A stretch of 64,000 bases of DNA from Pictodentalium vernedei (Eukaryota; Mollusca; Scaphopoda; Dentaliida; Dentaliidae), in contig CM062294.1 in assembly GCA_031216915.1 (NCBI GenBank), positions 162,953,455 to 163,017,454 of the forward strand. Reading direction: 5' to 3'. Shown piece by piece: positions 1-11,771 of this stretch. Within the stretch, counting starts at the first letter, position 1; each line of letters starts with the position of its first letter. The notes below the pieces were generated by a model. It did not search any database. It was given only the letters and a program-made list of their open reading frames with translations, and was not told where the DNA came from. A program made the position numbers and the translations under genes.

Positions 1-1684
1 ACCCCCTAGGTGTTCACCGAACATCTGAAAAATACCGTCATGTTGGGACGCAATGTGTCTAACCCTCGCATCGGAGTATCAAATTGTTTAGTAGATATAA
101 CGACTTTTGTTATTCAGTTACGGATGCATGGCCTATAATCCATGTCCGTCCAGTCTGTTCTAAAGTTATGGTAAGTGGCATTTCTGTACCGCAGCGTTTC
201 GTATCAGGTTGGTGTCCAAAACCTGGGCGTTGTCGTTGCTGGGAGAAATAGATTCACGTCGCGTATTCACCTATGTCACCTGAACCCGTGCATGAATGTA
301 TGTCTCGCCGTATCGAACCCGCCCGTTTTGTTTTTGTTGGGGTGTTTCTTATTCTGAAGGGGTCCATGACTTTTCCTCAAAATGCCTAAATCAACAGGGA
401 TTCTCTGAAATTAACAATTTTGATACATATCGAAAAATATAGTAATTTGTAACTTACATAAAATCCAACGAATTAAACATAATTTTCAATTACACCCCAC
501 TCACACATATTTTGCGGGCCCGCGTTCTCTGTTGCCACTGGTTACTCCTTCCTTGTCATTGGTGTTGGTCCTCTCGGCTCAATGTAGTGTATTTGGATCC
601 TGGCCGCCTTTTCATACAACAGGAACTTCACAATCCCACTGTCCTCGCATGCCCACTAGCGTTTTGTCACTTTATTTGGATGCCTTTCCTCTAACATGTG
701 ACGGAATGTCACCCTACCATTGCCGACGCGCGGCCACTAATGTATCGTCATTTGACTGGACGCTTTCCACTCAAGCAGTCGTCACTTCGGGAGTCAAGTG
801 CTCCCCTCAGTTTATATCAGAATAATGTTCACACAAGCAAATCCTACTCTGTCTACGTATGGCTTGCCTTCTATTACAGGTAATACCGTCTACCTGAATA
901 CCATTATTCGTGAGATCCCGACGCTCGTACTTACTATTCTGATCCCACACCCGACTTGGCCCACGACTGTTCATACTCAAAATATGAGCTCTGTGACTCC
1001 CCTTACATTACAACGTGTCTTTACTCTAACACCGATGCGGCACCTCCTCTAACCTATAGCAAGGGACATACCCAGTATCCTCGCCTACGACCTACAGTCT
1101 TACACGCCTTGAAAGTCTCGCATTGTCGGTATATACTGACATTCGGTGACAGACCAGATATCTAATATGGGTGTGTGTTCAGAAAATGTGCCATATACTG
1201 TTTTCGCGATAATTGCCTATAAACTGGACATAATTATATAGATAATGACTGTACGAGAACACTGGTTTTACTTCCTTTAATCTGCTACCAGACAGTTCAT
1301 TGTGGCGTCCGGCAGATGCACAATAATGGACATTAAATGTTATGCTTAATTATTAGCACGTGAATTATTTGTGCTGGTCTGTTTAAGTGACAAATCGGTT
1401 TTTCAGGGTCCTAGGATCATACACCCATCTTTTTGCTTTTAGCTCGAGTGAGAAAAATTATCAAAAATATATACACTTTTTAAACCACAAAATCGTAAGT
1501 TTAAACTATCACACTGTCAAACCTGTACCGCTGTTGGACTTCAAGAATAAATTATTACTTATCTTCATAGTCAGACTGAGCTTCATTGTATTGTCTACTC
1601 GACCACTGCCAACGTATCCGTTATGATAAAACCTATACTTCTTCACTTTATATCTAAAAGCTGACATTGGTACTTCAGGTCCGT

Positions 1685-1685
<1 letters not shown>
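1..1685. other. Unassigned DNA, no gene seen
   Basis: No recognisable gene or repeat. Positions about 500 to 1160 are richer in C and T on the plus strand than the surrounding AT-rich sequence and have few stops in several plus frames, giving overlapping frames of 60 to 97 codons. None has a recognisable domain, and the overlap in different frames suggests a composition effect. It could be an old repeat or part of an exon I do not recognise. Confidence 0.4.
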
Positions 1686-1747
<62 letters not shown>

Positions 1748-1748
1748 A
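1686..1748. repeat. (CT)n microsatellite
   Basis: About 60 bases of CT dinucleotides with one interruption near 1724. It abuts the 3' side of the minus-strand SINE fragment that follows. Confidence 0.95.
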
Positions 1749-1963
1749 TCTAAGTAGGGTTAGCATTGGTTGAAGACAAGTGCACCATCGACGTGCAGTA
1801 CGCCTTAGTTCACAGCGAGACCGTACCCCCACGTGGGCAATGGGAGTGAAGTGTCTTGCCCAAGGACACAACGCTGTTTCCGCAGGTGGGATTCGAACCG
1901 AGGATCTCTGAGCTTGTGGTCTGCACCTCTACCTACCGAGCCACCGCGCCACCGCGCCCCCGT
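1749..1963 (-). mobile_element. tRNA-derived SINE, 3'-truncated
   Basis: Read on the minus strand it starts with a tRNA-like head: an A-box-like TGGCTCGGTAGG, then a B box GGTTCGAATCCC 45 to 50 bases on, the internal RNA polymerase III promoter of tRNA-derived SINEs. The body that follows (cttgggcaagac, then the cgtgcagtac block) is shared with the SINEs at 16665, 29204, 40828 and 60646. The tail is missing and the copy stops at the CT microsatellite. The extra base pairs at the tRNA end suggest a small duplication of ccaccgcg. Confidence 0.8.
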
Positions 1964-1979
1964 ATTACCTCTTAGTACT

Positions 1980-2152
1980 TAATCCCGATTGTGCACCTGG
2001 GGGCACGGTGGCGCTGTGTACTAAGGTTTACTGCACGTCGATGATGCACCTCTCTTCAACCAATGCAAACCCTGCTTGTGTGGAGTTAGTACCTTGGTGA
2101 GTCTGACAGTTATTCGCCGCTGCCTGCCTGCCAGCCTACCTGCCTGTCTGCC

Positions 2153-2153
<1 letters not shown>
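1980..2153 (+). mobile_element. SINE fragment, head missing
   Basis: Plus-strand copy of the same SINE body, seen from the cttaatcccgat block through cctgcttgtgtggagtta. The tRNA head is absent, so this is 5'-truncated, the usual fate of target-primed insertions. After 2110 the normal body is replaced by a short CCTG-rich run that leads into the AAAT microsatellite. Confidence 0.75.
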
Positions 2154-2215
<62 letters not shown>

Positions 2216-2217
2216 AT
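2152..2217. repeat. (AAAT)n microsatellite, SINE tail
   Basis: About 16 AAAT units directly after the SINE body. The SINEs at 29204, 40828 and 60646 end in the same motif, so it is most simply an expanded SINE 3' tail. The minus-strand frame through it, rich in IYLF repeats, is an artefact. Confidence 0.9.
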
Positions 2218-2665
2218 ACCTCTTTCTGAAACGGGTCGAATAAGCTCGATCCCAAATGGATCACGTACTGTATGATTTGGAAGAAGCTGAAAAAAAATGA
2301 AAATCGATATCGGGCGAAGTGTTGGTCGGATCTTGCCGGCTTACACAGAACTGTGATTTTAAACGTGGATAGAGCATTTCGACCAACCAAGTCAAGATCC
2401 GATCGAGATTATCAGCCCACGTTCTTTCTCACAATACTGCAGAAACTCACTTATCGAAAAACGAATTGCGAGAACATTGAATCCCGAATGATTTTTTCAT
2501 TCGGTTTTCTTGATTCAGTTTCGAATTCACAATTATTATATTCGTGGAAGCGCGACCCAGTAGTTTAAATGTGTCACCACTTGATCGCGATCTCAACGAG
2601 AATGAGACCACTTTTATGATTACAGTACGGTATGACTGGAAAAAACTACTAAAATGATTTATTTT

Positions 2666-2915
2666 CTAACTGGTTGAGTTCTAGAAGCCACTATCAAGGC
2701 TTTACAAAAAATGAGGATACCAGAGCAAAAGCTGATATTTTCCTTCTTATGTTTCATATACAGTCAAACGCAAATAGTATTTTGTTCATATAAATTTGTT
2801 TTATTACAACTTATTGGGGAGTGCCTGTGGGCACTCTCCAATAATTTGTAACAAAACAAATTTTGAATGATAAGTTCAGACCACCAAAAATAATCTAGCC
2901 CTCAACCAGTTTTAA
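2666..2915. mobile_element. TTAA-3 MITE
   Basis: A 250-bp non-coding element with ends AACTGGTTGAG and CTCAACCAGTT, flanked by CTAA (a mutated TTAA) and TTAA. It contains a strong internal hairpin at 2809-2852 (TTGGGGAGTGCC / GGCACTCTCCAA). The same element occurs at 9104-13414 (split), 41318-41517 (shortened, opposite strand) and 62667-62896. The TTAA site points to a piggyBac- or Kolobok-type transposase supplied in trans. Confidence 0.8.
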
Positions 2916-3950
2916 AAATGTTTAAATGTTCGTGAAAAGTTGTTGAGCTGATTGTGACAAAATTATTGTTATCAAGGAGTGGAAGTTCCTTATCGCCTAC
3001 ATAATGCTTGATGCTTTAAAGGTTTTCTTGAGTGGTTGTTACAATGACACCTACCGGTGACGCTGTATCCACTATATGGATAAAAGCTTGCCGGCCATGC
3101 TGAAAAAGAGTCTGCAAGATGGAAGCCACACAAACAAAAGACCTGCAAACAAGTTTAAGTTTTTTTTAATATAACTTTAAATAAATCCGTTTTTAATTGA
3201 TTTTCCATCTTTCTTGACTGTACGTGAGTCATGTGAAATATGGAGAAAATCTCTACCAAAAAAGTAGATGAATAAATAATCATCTTACAGACTGTTTAAC
3301 AAGAAATAGGAAGAACAGGATGTCTTTTGTATCTCGTTGTCATTTTTGGTTGGGCATTTGTCCATAAGGTTTCTATCCGTTTGAGCGTTTGCCTGCGGGG
3401 CTTTATCCTACACCCGCTTCATTTATTGCCCTCAATTTTGACCTCAATTCTGAAGGAGAATTCTCTCATGATCATTGTGATACAATTCTACAGATTCCTG
3501 TAGTTAGAAGGACCGAAATAGGAATATTATGCTTGATTGAAGGCTATTTGATAGATTTCCGATTAATTGCCGAAGTACTTTAGCACCAAACCGGCTTACC
3601 ATATATTCAACATACATCGGAGTTGTAACACGATAAAAGGAATTCAAGCAAATTGCAAAAGGAAATACAGACTAAATAGATATAATTTTTAATAATTTTT
3701 CATTACGTTTGGGGATTATTTATTTAATCCACGAGCCAAGGCTGGTGGATTAAATAACTAATGCGACAGCTGGGACAAAAGCACATTTTGACACCCTCTG
3801 TATTTACTTTATTTATCTGTGACTAAAATGAATCAGCATTTCACACAGGGCGCAGCAAGGCCAAGTGAAGTGCGGGGACAAAAATATTTTTCTGTTGCCA
3901 AATGGCAGTTGAAAAATAAGTTGTCCCACTTCATTTCATCTCGAGCTTGG
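2916..3950. other. Unassigned DNA
   Basis: No gene or known repeat seen. A 64-codon plus-strand frame at 3389-3583 has no recognisable motif. A small hairpin around 3720-3757 (ttatttaatccac / gtggattaaataa) is the only structure noted. Confidence 0.4.
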
Positions 3951-4202
3951 TTAAACCTTTACCTAATGTAACGGCCAAAACCGGCCAGCGCTATTCTCAA
4001 AAATCGCCAATTAATTTTCATTTTTTTTTCATTTTTTGCCTCAAAAACATAGGTTATGACCCCTCGTTGGAACGAGCTCGTGGAGCTCGTTCCAACGAGG
4101 GGTCATAACCTATGTTTTTGAGACAAAAAAATTAAACAAATTAGTTATTCAAGAATTATTTTTGCAAATGTCGTTTGCTTTTCAGGTTAGGTAAAGGGTT
4201 AA
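3951..4202. mobile_element. TTAA-1 palindromic MITE
   Basis: A 252-bp element bounded by TTAA on both sides with ends TTAAACCTTTACC and GGTAAAGGGTTAA. The centre, about 4045-4125, is a near-perfect palindrome whose loop is GAGCTCGTGGAGCTC. No coding capacity. Related copies lie at 19136, 30791 and 33655, with a deletion derivative at 35730. Confidence 0.85.
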
Positions 4203-5148
4203 GAGTGTTCATTTCCAAAGATCAGGGAACGCGGTTGCTGTAAAACTGTCCTACACGAGGTGTCGAAAGTGTCGTTAAACCCCGCTAAACAGATGCATAA
4301 ATCATCATAGGTCAAGGCCCACGGTCCTCCCCGAGGCAAATAAAATTAACTTTTCATACAACTTGGTGCACCTACAGCAGTTTTGTGGCAGGAAAACCCC
4401 AAAATGGAGGTATAACTATAACAAAATCGTCGAAGAACTATCAGGGTAAGAGAACATGAGCCAGTTTTAGGGAACTGAGGCACGAGCGTACATAAGGTTG
4501 ACATTTTTCAGAAAAAGTGGTTGGGACGAGTTGAAATCAACTCTCATTACCCCCTCCCTCGCCCCTGATTTACGAGAACAAAATGAGACTGAGTGATTGA
4601 AAAATGCAACATCTATTGATTTGCCCTATACTTTAATGGAAGCAATTACCCTTGTTGAGGAATATATAGATTAACTTTGTGTCAGGTTTGTTATGTATCT
4701 AGCGGATGCTTATTTTAGTGAAGCCACAACGAACTGGAAAATTCGAAACTTCTGTGCTTCAACGGAAGCACTACTTTTATCTTACAACAAGAAAGTATTA
4801 CCCACAATACAAGGAAAAAGGTCCAGACAAAATAGAAACCTGTATTGAGGGTAGCAACCGCATGTACGATCATTCGATTCAGAAAGAGAATGTTTTTTTA
4901 CTAGCACTCATCGAAAACTGTTTACACATCGTTCCCTGAGTTCCAATGCTTTGACTTGATTATGTTCAAATTCCGATTTAATGCTTTAACTCTACAGATT
5001 GGAATTCAGGTTTACCATTTGCCCTAAGTGTACATTAAACTCACCTTCCACGGACGGATGGACTTTTCTGCCTGTAGTTGACTCAACACTGCTGTCGTTC
5101 GTCAATTCACAAGATGTGCCCGTGTCAAAATGAATTTGATTGGTCAAT
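4203..5148. other. Unassigned DNA
   Basis: No gene or repeat that I can name. The plus-strand frame at 4706-4939 (77 codons) has no recognised domain. Its second half resembles the sequence at 30330-30450 (a shared stretch around cattcgattcagaa), so it is probably part of an old dispersed repeat. Confidence 0.4.
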
Positions 5149-5232
5149 AGCTATCTCGTTTAAACAACTTAGCTATCTCGTTTATACAACTTAGATATCT
5201 CGTTTAAACAACTTAGCTATCTCGTTTAAGCA
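5149..5232. repeat. 22-bp tandem repeat, about four copies
   Basis: Four head-to-tail copies of agctatctcgtttaaacaac plus two bases, with single-base changes among them. There are no unique spacers between copies, so it is a minisatellite. Confidence 0.9.
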
Positions 5233-5619
5233 AGATAGTAGGAAAACATAGAGTGTCGCTTCCACGCCACCATAGTTTCGTACACTTGGTACATTTTTTA
5301 CGTCTAAAATGGAAATTTAAATTACAGAAATTTCAGTTTCTAACCAATAACGTTTGAACAACTATATCCAGAATAAAATGAGTTCTATTTCACTTTCATA
5401 AATGTACAATTTTGATATTGCCTACAAAGGAAATATAGAACAGAAATGTTTTGTAGTTACGGTGCGTCTTATTGCAGTCGACACTGAAGTCTTCAGCTTC
5501 TGGACAATGCAATCTCGCTCGCGACTTTCTTTAGAAAGGGAAGTGTGAGCGATGTTTTCCCGGACATAACAGGAATTTTCAGAGGGTTCGTATGTACACA
5601 TACCAAAACCACGATCTAT

Positions 5620-5790
5620 GGTCACAAAAGCGGACAGATAATTTCGATGAATCGCGAATATGTCGCGATTTAGTCGAAATTATCTTTCTAGTTTTCCGCC
5701 ACAGCCCTATAAAAATTCACCGGTCGAAAAAGAAATGTGAGGGTATGGAACCAGAGACGCTAGTTTCGTTTGTTTGTATTTCTTGATTCC
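5620..5790 (+). repeat. Old dispersed repeat with inverted CGCGAT arms
   Basis: The segment resembles 8520-8670 and the reverse strand of 13990-14150: a gtcacaaa-like start, an inverted pair (gataatttcgat / gtcgaaattatc) around a CGCGA core, then a cacagc-ctata-aa-tcacc block. Related pieces occur at 35100-35350. It looks like a foldback transposon family too decayed to define its ends. Confidence 0.5.
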
Positions 5791-6103
5791 GCCTTGATTT
5801 AGAAATATTTTTTTTCTCAAATCTCTACCACTGGTGTATATGTGTGTCCTAACCCGATCGCGCTCTAATCGGGAAAAATACCTCTTTTGTGATTATAGTA
5901 CTGTATGCGTCTCGTCTGCTGATTCAGACAATCATCGCCCTGTTGTGGAAAGAACTGCGGTAGGTTACCGCGGCTTTCCATGTGGTGTTCTAGAACCACC
6001 CGTTATAAATTCGGGTCTTTGATACCAAGTGGTCTGACAACCAGTGCACAGCACTCTTCGGGACATAATTCAGTAAAGCCTGTCTAATCCCAAATTTCGG
6101 CTA

Positions 6104-6136
6104 GAATCGAATCCCGAATCGAATCCCGAATCGAAT
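6104..6136. repeat. 12-bp tandem repeat (GAATCGAATCCC)
   Basis: Nearly three head-to-tail units, with further GAATCGAAT echoes to about 6165. Confidence 0.85.
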
Positions 6137-7972
6137 GAGACTGAGGATTTAGAATCGAATCTGGTTCTCAAATTATAAATATTGCATCTTCTCACAATTG
6201 TAAATATTTCCAGTCTCTACTCATTCATTGTATTCAACGGCAATTCGTCTGTTTGAGTAAATCAATTAAAAATAAGGAAAACCTAGGGCGGACTAAAAAT
6301 AGTTTCGGAAGCGGAACCGTCTCGAATTCTTCTTCTATCATCAGATCTGATGTACAGGGGGCCTGATGATAAAAGATGAGTTCAAGAGAAGACACATGCT
6401 ATGATTTTGAGAACATCTCGTCGATTCGCAAATTTTCGAAATTGAAGCATTGGGACGATTTCGAACGAGTCGAATTTCGAACCTTCACAGAGCCCTGTCA
6501 TTGAGCAAACGGGAATTCCATATAATAAACTGCTCCATATTCCGTCGTTTGGGCAAAGTCTAAAACAAGAGATCCTTCGTTCACCAACAATTCTAATTGA
6601 GATAAGCTTGTCGCTATGACCGAAAACTAGTAGTCCCGACGAGAACGGAAATTTTTTCCTTGTTTTTTTCGGAAGGCGGTGTACATGTATACCCAACCCA
6701 TGCCCCGTATTTACGAACCTAAATGCAAGTCTATTGATGCGTAATCGTTGAGAAAAGCAATCGGGACAAGCTGATCGTGAGAAACGAACACACATCCAAT
6801 AGAAGCACAAGGTCAATAATTTTCTGTAGTATCAGGAAATACAGAGTGGAATTCAATAGCTAATCAGAAAACAATGTTAGAGACTGATCAACTGATATCA
6901 TATCGCTGACGGCTATACCTCCCCGGAGTACACTATTACAAAGTGATTGTCGACTGATAAACAAGTAGCTAAAATGCAAGCAAAATACCCTTTTAGATTG
7001 GAATCCGGTTTTCGTGTATGACAATTTATTCTTCGCAAAAATCATTTGTTTTGATTCCCACCACAACCAGCACACAAATCAGGGTTAGGTACAGAAATGA
7101 TGTGACAAGTAATAGGGGGTGTTTCGTGAACATGAATAACCTGATTCACGCGTTGAATGGCACAGAGCCGCGTAACAGCACGGGACAGGTTGTCCAAATT
7201 CATTACACCCTCGTTCTATTGTTTTTTCTGGGTATGAAAGCAACTTGAAATACCTGATAGAACAATAGACTACGTGTTCAAGTGACGTCACATGAATACA
7301 TATGGTCCACTGAGTATATTCGAATCCTTTCGGTTTGTTGACTGAACAAAGGGCAGGGTGTAAGTTAGTTATCAACCTTGTTGTTGGTACTTCACAACGC
7401 AGCTTGGTGACATTGAACGCACAGGACAGGTTGTTTAAATTCATGAAATACCTCCGACTCGATTGGTATCTATTACTGAAATTCCTATGCCATGTACCCA
7501 CCCCTCGTTGCGTTCTGTCTTATTGCTCCGCGCACTGCGAATTCACTTTGCTGACAACACTTGGCGAATTAAAAGCCACCACAAATCCTTGGAGTTTAAT
7601 GATATCTTCACTCGGTGCATTAATAAATTACCGAAAATATTTCGAAAACAATTTCATACTTTAGGCGAATAGTTTTGTTCATCTACAAGAGTTTGGAGAT
7701 ACATATAAGTTGTCGGTTGTTTGGAGTTCAAAGTAATTGTAGAAGTTTGATGCAATATGTAATGGACACGAACTATTCAATAAGGGATTCATATGAAAGG
7801 ATATTTCGTCGGCGTGGTTGAAAAATCTGTATTTTCGCTTTAATCCAGATCTCATGCACAGACTTGCACTCTGCGTACTCTTTAACCATTTGGACACTGC
7901 TTGTATCTCGCATATCAGTTCAATGGGAGCAATTGTAAGGGTCAATTTTCATGATTTCGAGTTATAAGACCA
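6137..7972. other. Unassigned DNA with one inverted-repeat relative
   Basis: No supported gene. Positions about 6370-6445 match the reverse strand of 53085-53165 (shared ttttgagaacat and tcgaaattt blocks), so this is repeat-derived. The open frames at 6382-6816 and 7085-7501 on the minus strand (144 and 138 codons) have no recognisable domain. Within 7100-7480 two segments, each containing ggacaggttgt, are imperfect direct repeats of each other. Confidence 0.4.
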
Positions 7973-8120
7973 ATTAATAGTTTCAACGTTCAACCTTGAG
8001 GCTACTCGATGAAAATATTGATTGGTCTATCCCAAACATTATCTAAACAGCCATCCTTCTTGATGAAATTACTGACGTATAATGTTCCTGGACCGGAAAT
8101 GCGGTATTTCGGGTTCAAAT
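7973..8120. mobile_element. TTAA-4 MITE, partial
   Basis: Carries the family's inner block (caattaat then tttcaacgt, ccttgaggct, aatattgattggtct) and the ctggaccgg-aaatgcgg block near one end. The full copies are at 18612 and 57873. Neither terminal TTAA is convincing. Confidence 0.55.
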
Positions 8121-8259
8121 GTTTAAATCTTTCCATCTATGCCATTCCATGCAGTGTACACTTTCTGGTTATTTGTTTGGTTACATTGATATTGTGTATG
8201 TGCAAAATAAAGTTTTGTGTCAAAACAATTCGACTGAAGTTTGAAATTGTGAAAAAAAC

Positions 8260-8760
8260 ATTTTCGGTAATTTACGGTCCGTTTTCTCCCCACATGATAA
8301 GCTATACGTTTCAGGCAAAACAATATGAATGGCGATTTTCCGTGCATAGCGCTGGCCGATTTTGGACATTACGTTAGGTAAGGGGTTACATAGGGGGCGG
8401 ATCTAAATTTTAAGGAAAGATTGATACTCCCATCGCGATCAGACCACTGCACATTGTCATCACCAACGGGAACGTATGACCACAGTTTGGGAAGATGTGG
8501 TGCATCGAAACGAAAAAGTGCAGTGTCGTGATCACAAACGCGACAGAGAATTTCGACCGGATTGCGACTTTGACTTTGTCGCAATCCGGTTGGAATTATT
8601 TGTCCGTTTTTCTCCCCACAGCGCTATAGAATCTCACCAGTCAAAAAGGAAACAGAACATTAGTTCTGAGATGCTACTCTCCCTTGTTATTGTGTTGTCT
8701 TAGACACCCGTCTGTAATACGTTTTTGGGAACATCTGGCTATTTATTAACCCTGTTCTGG
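8260..8760 (+). repeat. Dispersed repeat, inverted copy at 13950-14340
   Basis: Positions 8363-8670 align with the reverse complement of about 13990-14300: shared blocks include gaaagattgatactccca, gtatgaccacagt and gtgatcacaaac. Both have an inverted pair around a cgactttgtcgc core at 8560-8595. The two copies face each other across the nested LINE region. At 8363-8392 it joins a TTAA-1-like end (cgttaggtaagggg). Confidence 0.6.
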
Positions 8761-9131
8761 GAAAGTTATAAGTATGTCAAAAATATGAATTTTGGTGAGT
8801 TTTAATTTTTAATTTATCTTTTGTTTCTTACATAATATGATTCTTTCTTTATTATATATGTCACATGACTCATTACTTGAAAATAAAATAATTTTAACCC
8901 TTTAATACTTTTGTACGTGCTATTACGCACGAAATCAAACACCACGTTGATACTTTGTGGTCATTTGTTTTGTTATAATTTTATGATTTTTTAAAGTTTT
9001 AACCTCAAATTCCTATTTTCTCCCGAATAGTGCTCAGTGATAACCGCTGAGCCAAATGTTATCGCGGCCTAAAACACTAATATAATCCTATTGTCAAGAT
9101 TTCTTAATTTGTCGAGTGCTAGAGGAGGGCG

Positions 9132-9739
9132 GTGAAAAGAAAGAGGGGGCCAGAGGCATGCAAAACGAGGCGAGTTGCAGATGATATTGGAACTGGGGGA
9201 AGAAGAAAATTAGTTGTAGCGGGGAGTAGCATTGTACGTGGGATTGACAATGTAGTTTGTGGTCCTGACAGTTCTAATCGAACAGTCTTGTGCTTTCCGG
9301 GGGCGAAGGTGGAGGATCTGAGGGACCGGGTAGATGGTATTGTGGCAGGGTCAGGATCGGAACCGGTAGTGGTGGTCCATGTGGGGACCAACAATATCAG
9401 GGAGAGAAGGTCAGTAAGTTTGGTGGAGTCGTATAGAGGTTAAGTAGGCTAAGTAGGAATGCAAGAGTAGTTGTATCCGGGGTCCTTCCTGTGCTTGGGG
9501 GTGGGGACGAACGGAACTCAAGGATTTTGGCGCTGAATGAGGAGTTGGAGGACTACTGTGTTGATCTGGGAATACCCTTTATCGACCATTGGGTCACGTT
9601 TTGGGGCAACGCGAGCATGTACGGGCGTGACGGGCTGCACCTTAGCAGGATGGGGAAACGGGTATTGGGGGATAAAATTCTACGGGTAGCGGAGTCTTTT
9701 TTGGAGAGGATCGGGATGGGAGGCCAGCGGCAAGTATAA
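9132..9739 (+). pseudogene. LINE ORF1, SGNH/GDSL-type hydrolase domain
   Basis: Encodes the esterase-like ORF1 protein of a LINE, thought in related elements to help form the RNA-protein particle. Visible motifs are VVAGSSIVRGID (block I, the nucleophile serine region), HVGTNNI (the GTND-like block) and GRDGLHLSRMG (the C-terminal D-x-x-H block with the catalytic histidine), in the right order. The frame begins at a GTG at the truncation point, so the N-terminus is lost. Between 9430 and 9490 the frame shifts: one frame ends after VESYRG and the sense continues in another as LSRLSRNARVVVSGVLPV. The copy is dead, but both catalytic blocks are preserved. Confidence 0.85.
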
Positions 9740-10548
9740 CAAGGGTGGACACAGGTGGGGTGAACAAGAGCGAGGGAGACAGAATAAGTTTACCAAGGCT
9801 AGCGCCAGAAAACAATGAAATCAGTAGGCAGAAGCCAATGAATCTCGGTACCCTGAAAGTGGGTTATAGCAACATCCAGGGTCTCCACCGGAAAGTAAGT
9901 GAAATTGCGACATTGATCGCGGCAGAGGATTTTGATGTCATGGGCCTAAGCGAGACGTGGGGAAGATACGAGGAACGGGTAGACTAAGTAAGTAATGGGG
10001 TGCGTGTGGATAGGTGTAGGGCGAACGGAAGGCCAGAAAAAAAGGGGGGGTGCATGTACATTAAAGAGGATTTAAAACCGTCGCTGATCACAGACCTGGA
10101 AGATGTCAGCACCTTGGGAGCTCGGTATAATTCTGATCGATGACTTTAATGGACACATAGGTGATAAGGAAGAAGGCATAGAGGGCGGGGACAAGATAGT
10201 CAACAGGAATGGAAGGAAGCTGTTGAACTTCACAAAAGAGCATGGTCTGAAGATTCTGAACAGGGACGCGAGGTGCAAGGGGAAATGGACCTGGGAGAGG
10301 AACGACAGAAAAACAATAATCGACTTTATCCTCGCAGATATTCATTTATAGAGAGAGGTGATATGGGTAGAAGTGGATGATGAGGGTAAAATGGAGGTGG
10401 ATAGTGATCACAACTTGATTACAGTGACGATCAGGGCCAAAAACCTAGTTAAAAGCAAAGGAAGCTTCAAGGAGATTTGGGAACTCAATAAGGATGCCGA
10501 CTGGGCGAAGTTCGAAGAAAAATTGAAACCAAGGCTTGCAACCGTACA

Positions 10549-10579
10549 CGGGGGGGGGGGGGGGGCGGGGGGGGCAGTG
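10549..10579. repeat. Poly-G tract in LINE ORF2
   Basis: A run of about 17 G, then C and more G, between the endonuclease and RT regions. It breaks the frame and adds a glycine run. It probably expanded after insertion. Confidence 0.9.
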
Positions 10580-11721
10580 TACAGAATATGGTCGATGCCT
10601 TAGTTGCGAGCCTAGTGGAGGCAGGGAAAGAAACTGTAGGAAAGATTAGGGTGCCAAAACGGGAAATTGGGTACAGAGTGAACGAAGAACTGAAAAGGGC
10701 CATAAAGGGTAGAAAAGCTAAATGTGCTGCATACAAGAGAAGTAGAAAACTTAAGGGGCTGAAAGCAACGAGGCCACGGTAGCAAAAGAAGAATACCAGC
10801 AAGCACGAAATAAATTAAACAAGATTAAAGACGATAATCGGAGAGTGCGAATTCGCAGTCTTATTTGGACGATAAGAATGACAGGGGGAGGGTCGAGTTC
10901 GAACGTATTTCGGAAATGGGTGAATAAACGTAACAAAGGAAGTACCCACAGAGTATTAAAGTAGATGGCAGAGTTACAGACGATCAATATCAAATCGCAT
11001 TAGAACTAGTCAAGCACTGGGAAAAGGTAAACGATAAGCGATGGGGCATGGGGAAGCCACCGCAGTGTCCGAACCAGGTCGAGGAAAATCTATCACACTT
11101 CATGTGCAGCGAAATTAAAACGGAGGAGGTGTGAAAGGTGATCTCAAAATTAAGGAATGGAAAAGCGGGAGGGGTGGACGAAATTCCTAGCGAGTTTATC
11201 AAAAAAGAGGGAGAGGAACTCTTGGAAACTGTCCTATTCAATTTAGCCATAGAAAAACAAGAGGTCCCAAACGAGTGGCGAGAAAGCAAAGTGACATTTA
11301 TTCACAAAAAGGGGGAAAATACGTTTTGGATAATTATCGAGGGATCTCTGTCAGTAGCAGCATTGGAAAAGTTTTCTGTAAAGTCCTGTGTGGGAGATTA
11401 GAGGAGGTGATTGAGGAGAAGGATTTCTTGGGAGAGATCTAGAATGGCTTCAGAAAGGGAAGGAAAGTCACTGACCACCTTTTCACGCTATTCCAAATGA
11501 TAGAATCCGCAAAAGCAAAAAAGAAAAAGATCTTCATGGCCTTTTTGGAAGTTAAAAAGGCATACGAAAGAGTATGGAGGGAGGGTATGTGGCGCAAGCT
11601 TGAGGCTCTGGGCTTGGGAGGCGAGTTTGTTGGAATTATGAAAGCATTATATAAAGATGTACAGAGTGAACTTAACCTGGGTAACATAACAAAACGCGTG
11701 CCCATGGAGATAGGCCTAAAA

Positions 11722-11771
11722 CAGGGGTGTATCCTTTCGCCAAAATCAGGGGTGTATCCTTTCGCCAATTC
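11722..11771 (+). repeat. 25-bp tandem duplication in the RT
   Basis: Two perfect copies of a block beginning caggggtgtatcctttcgcc follow each other, separated only by the last few bases of each unit. Twenty-five is not a multiple of three, so the frame shifts just after GLKQGCILSP, and the true continuation (LFTLYIKGLGDEL-like, then FADDM) resumes in another frame at 11780. Confidence 0.95.

Noticed and set aside
512..1165. Overlapping plus frames of 60 to 97 codons
   Set aside because: They overlap in different phases, and no one of them has a recognisable domain; the cause is local pyrimidine-rich composition.
2136..2390. Minus frame with IYLFIYLF repeats
   Set aside because: Translation of the AAAT microsatellite.
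5149..5232. Regularly repeated 22-mer considered as a CRISPR array
   Set aside because: Copies abut with no unique spacers, and the window is from an animal genome.
6382..6816. 144-codon minus-strand frame
   Set aside because: No domain, and its start overlaps a dispersed repeat that recurs inverted at 53085-53165. Length is compatible with chance.
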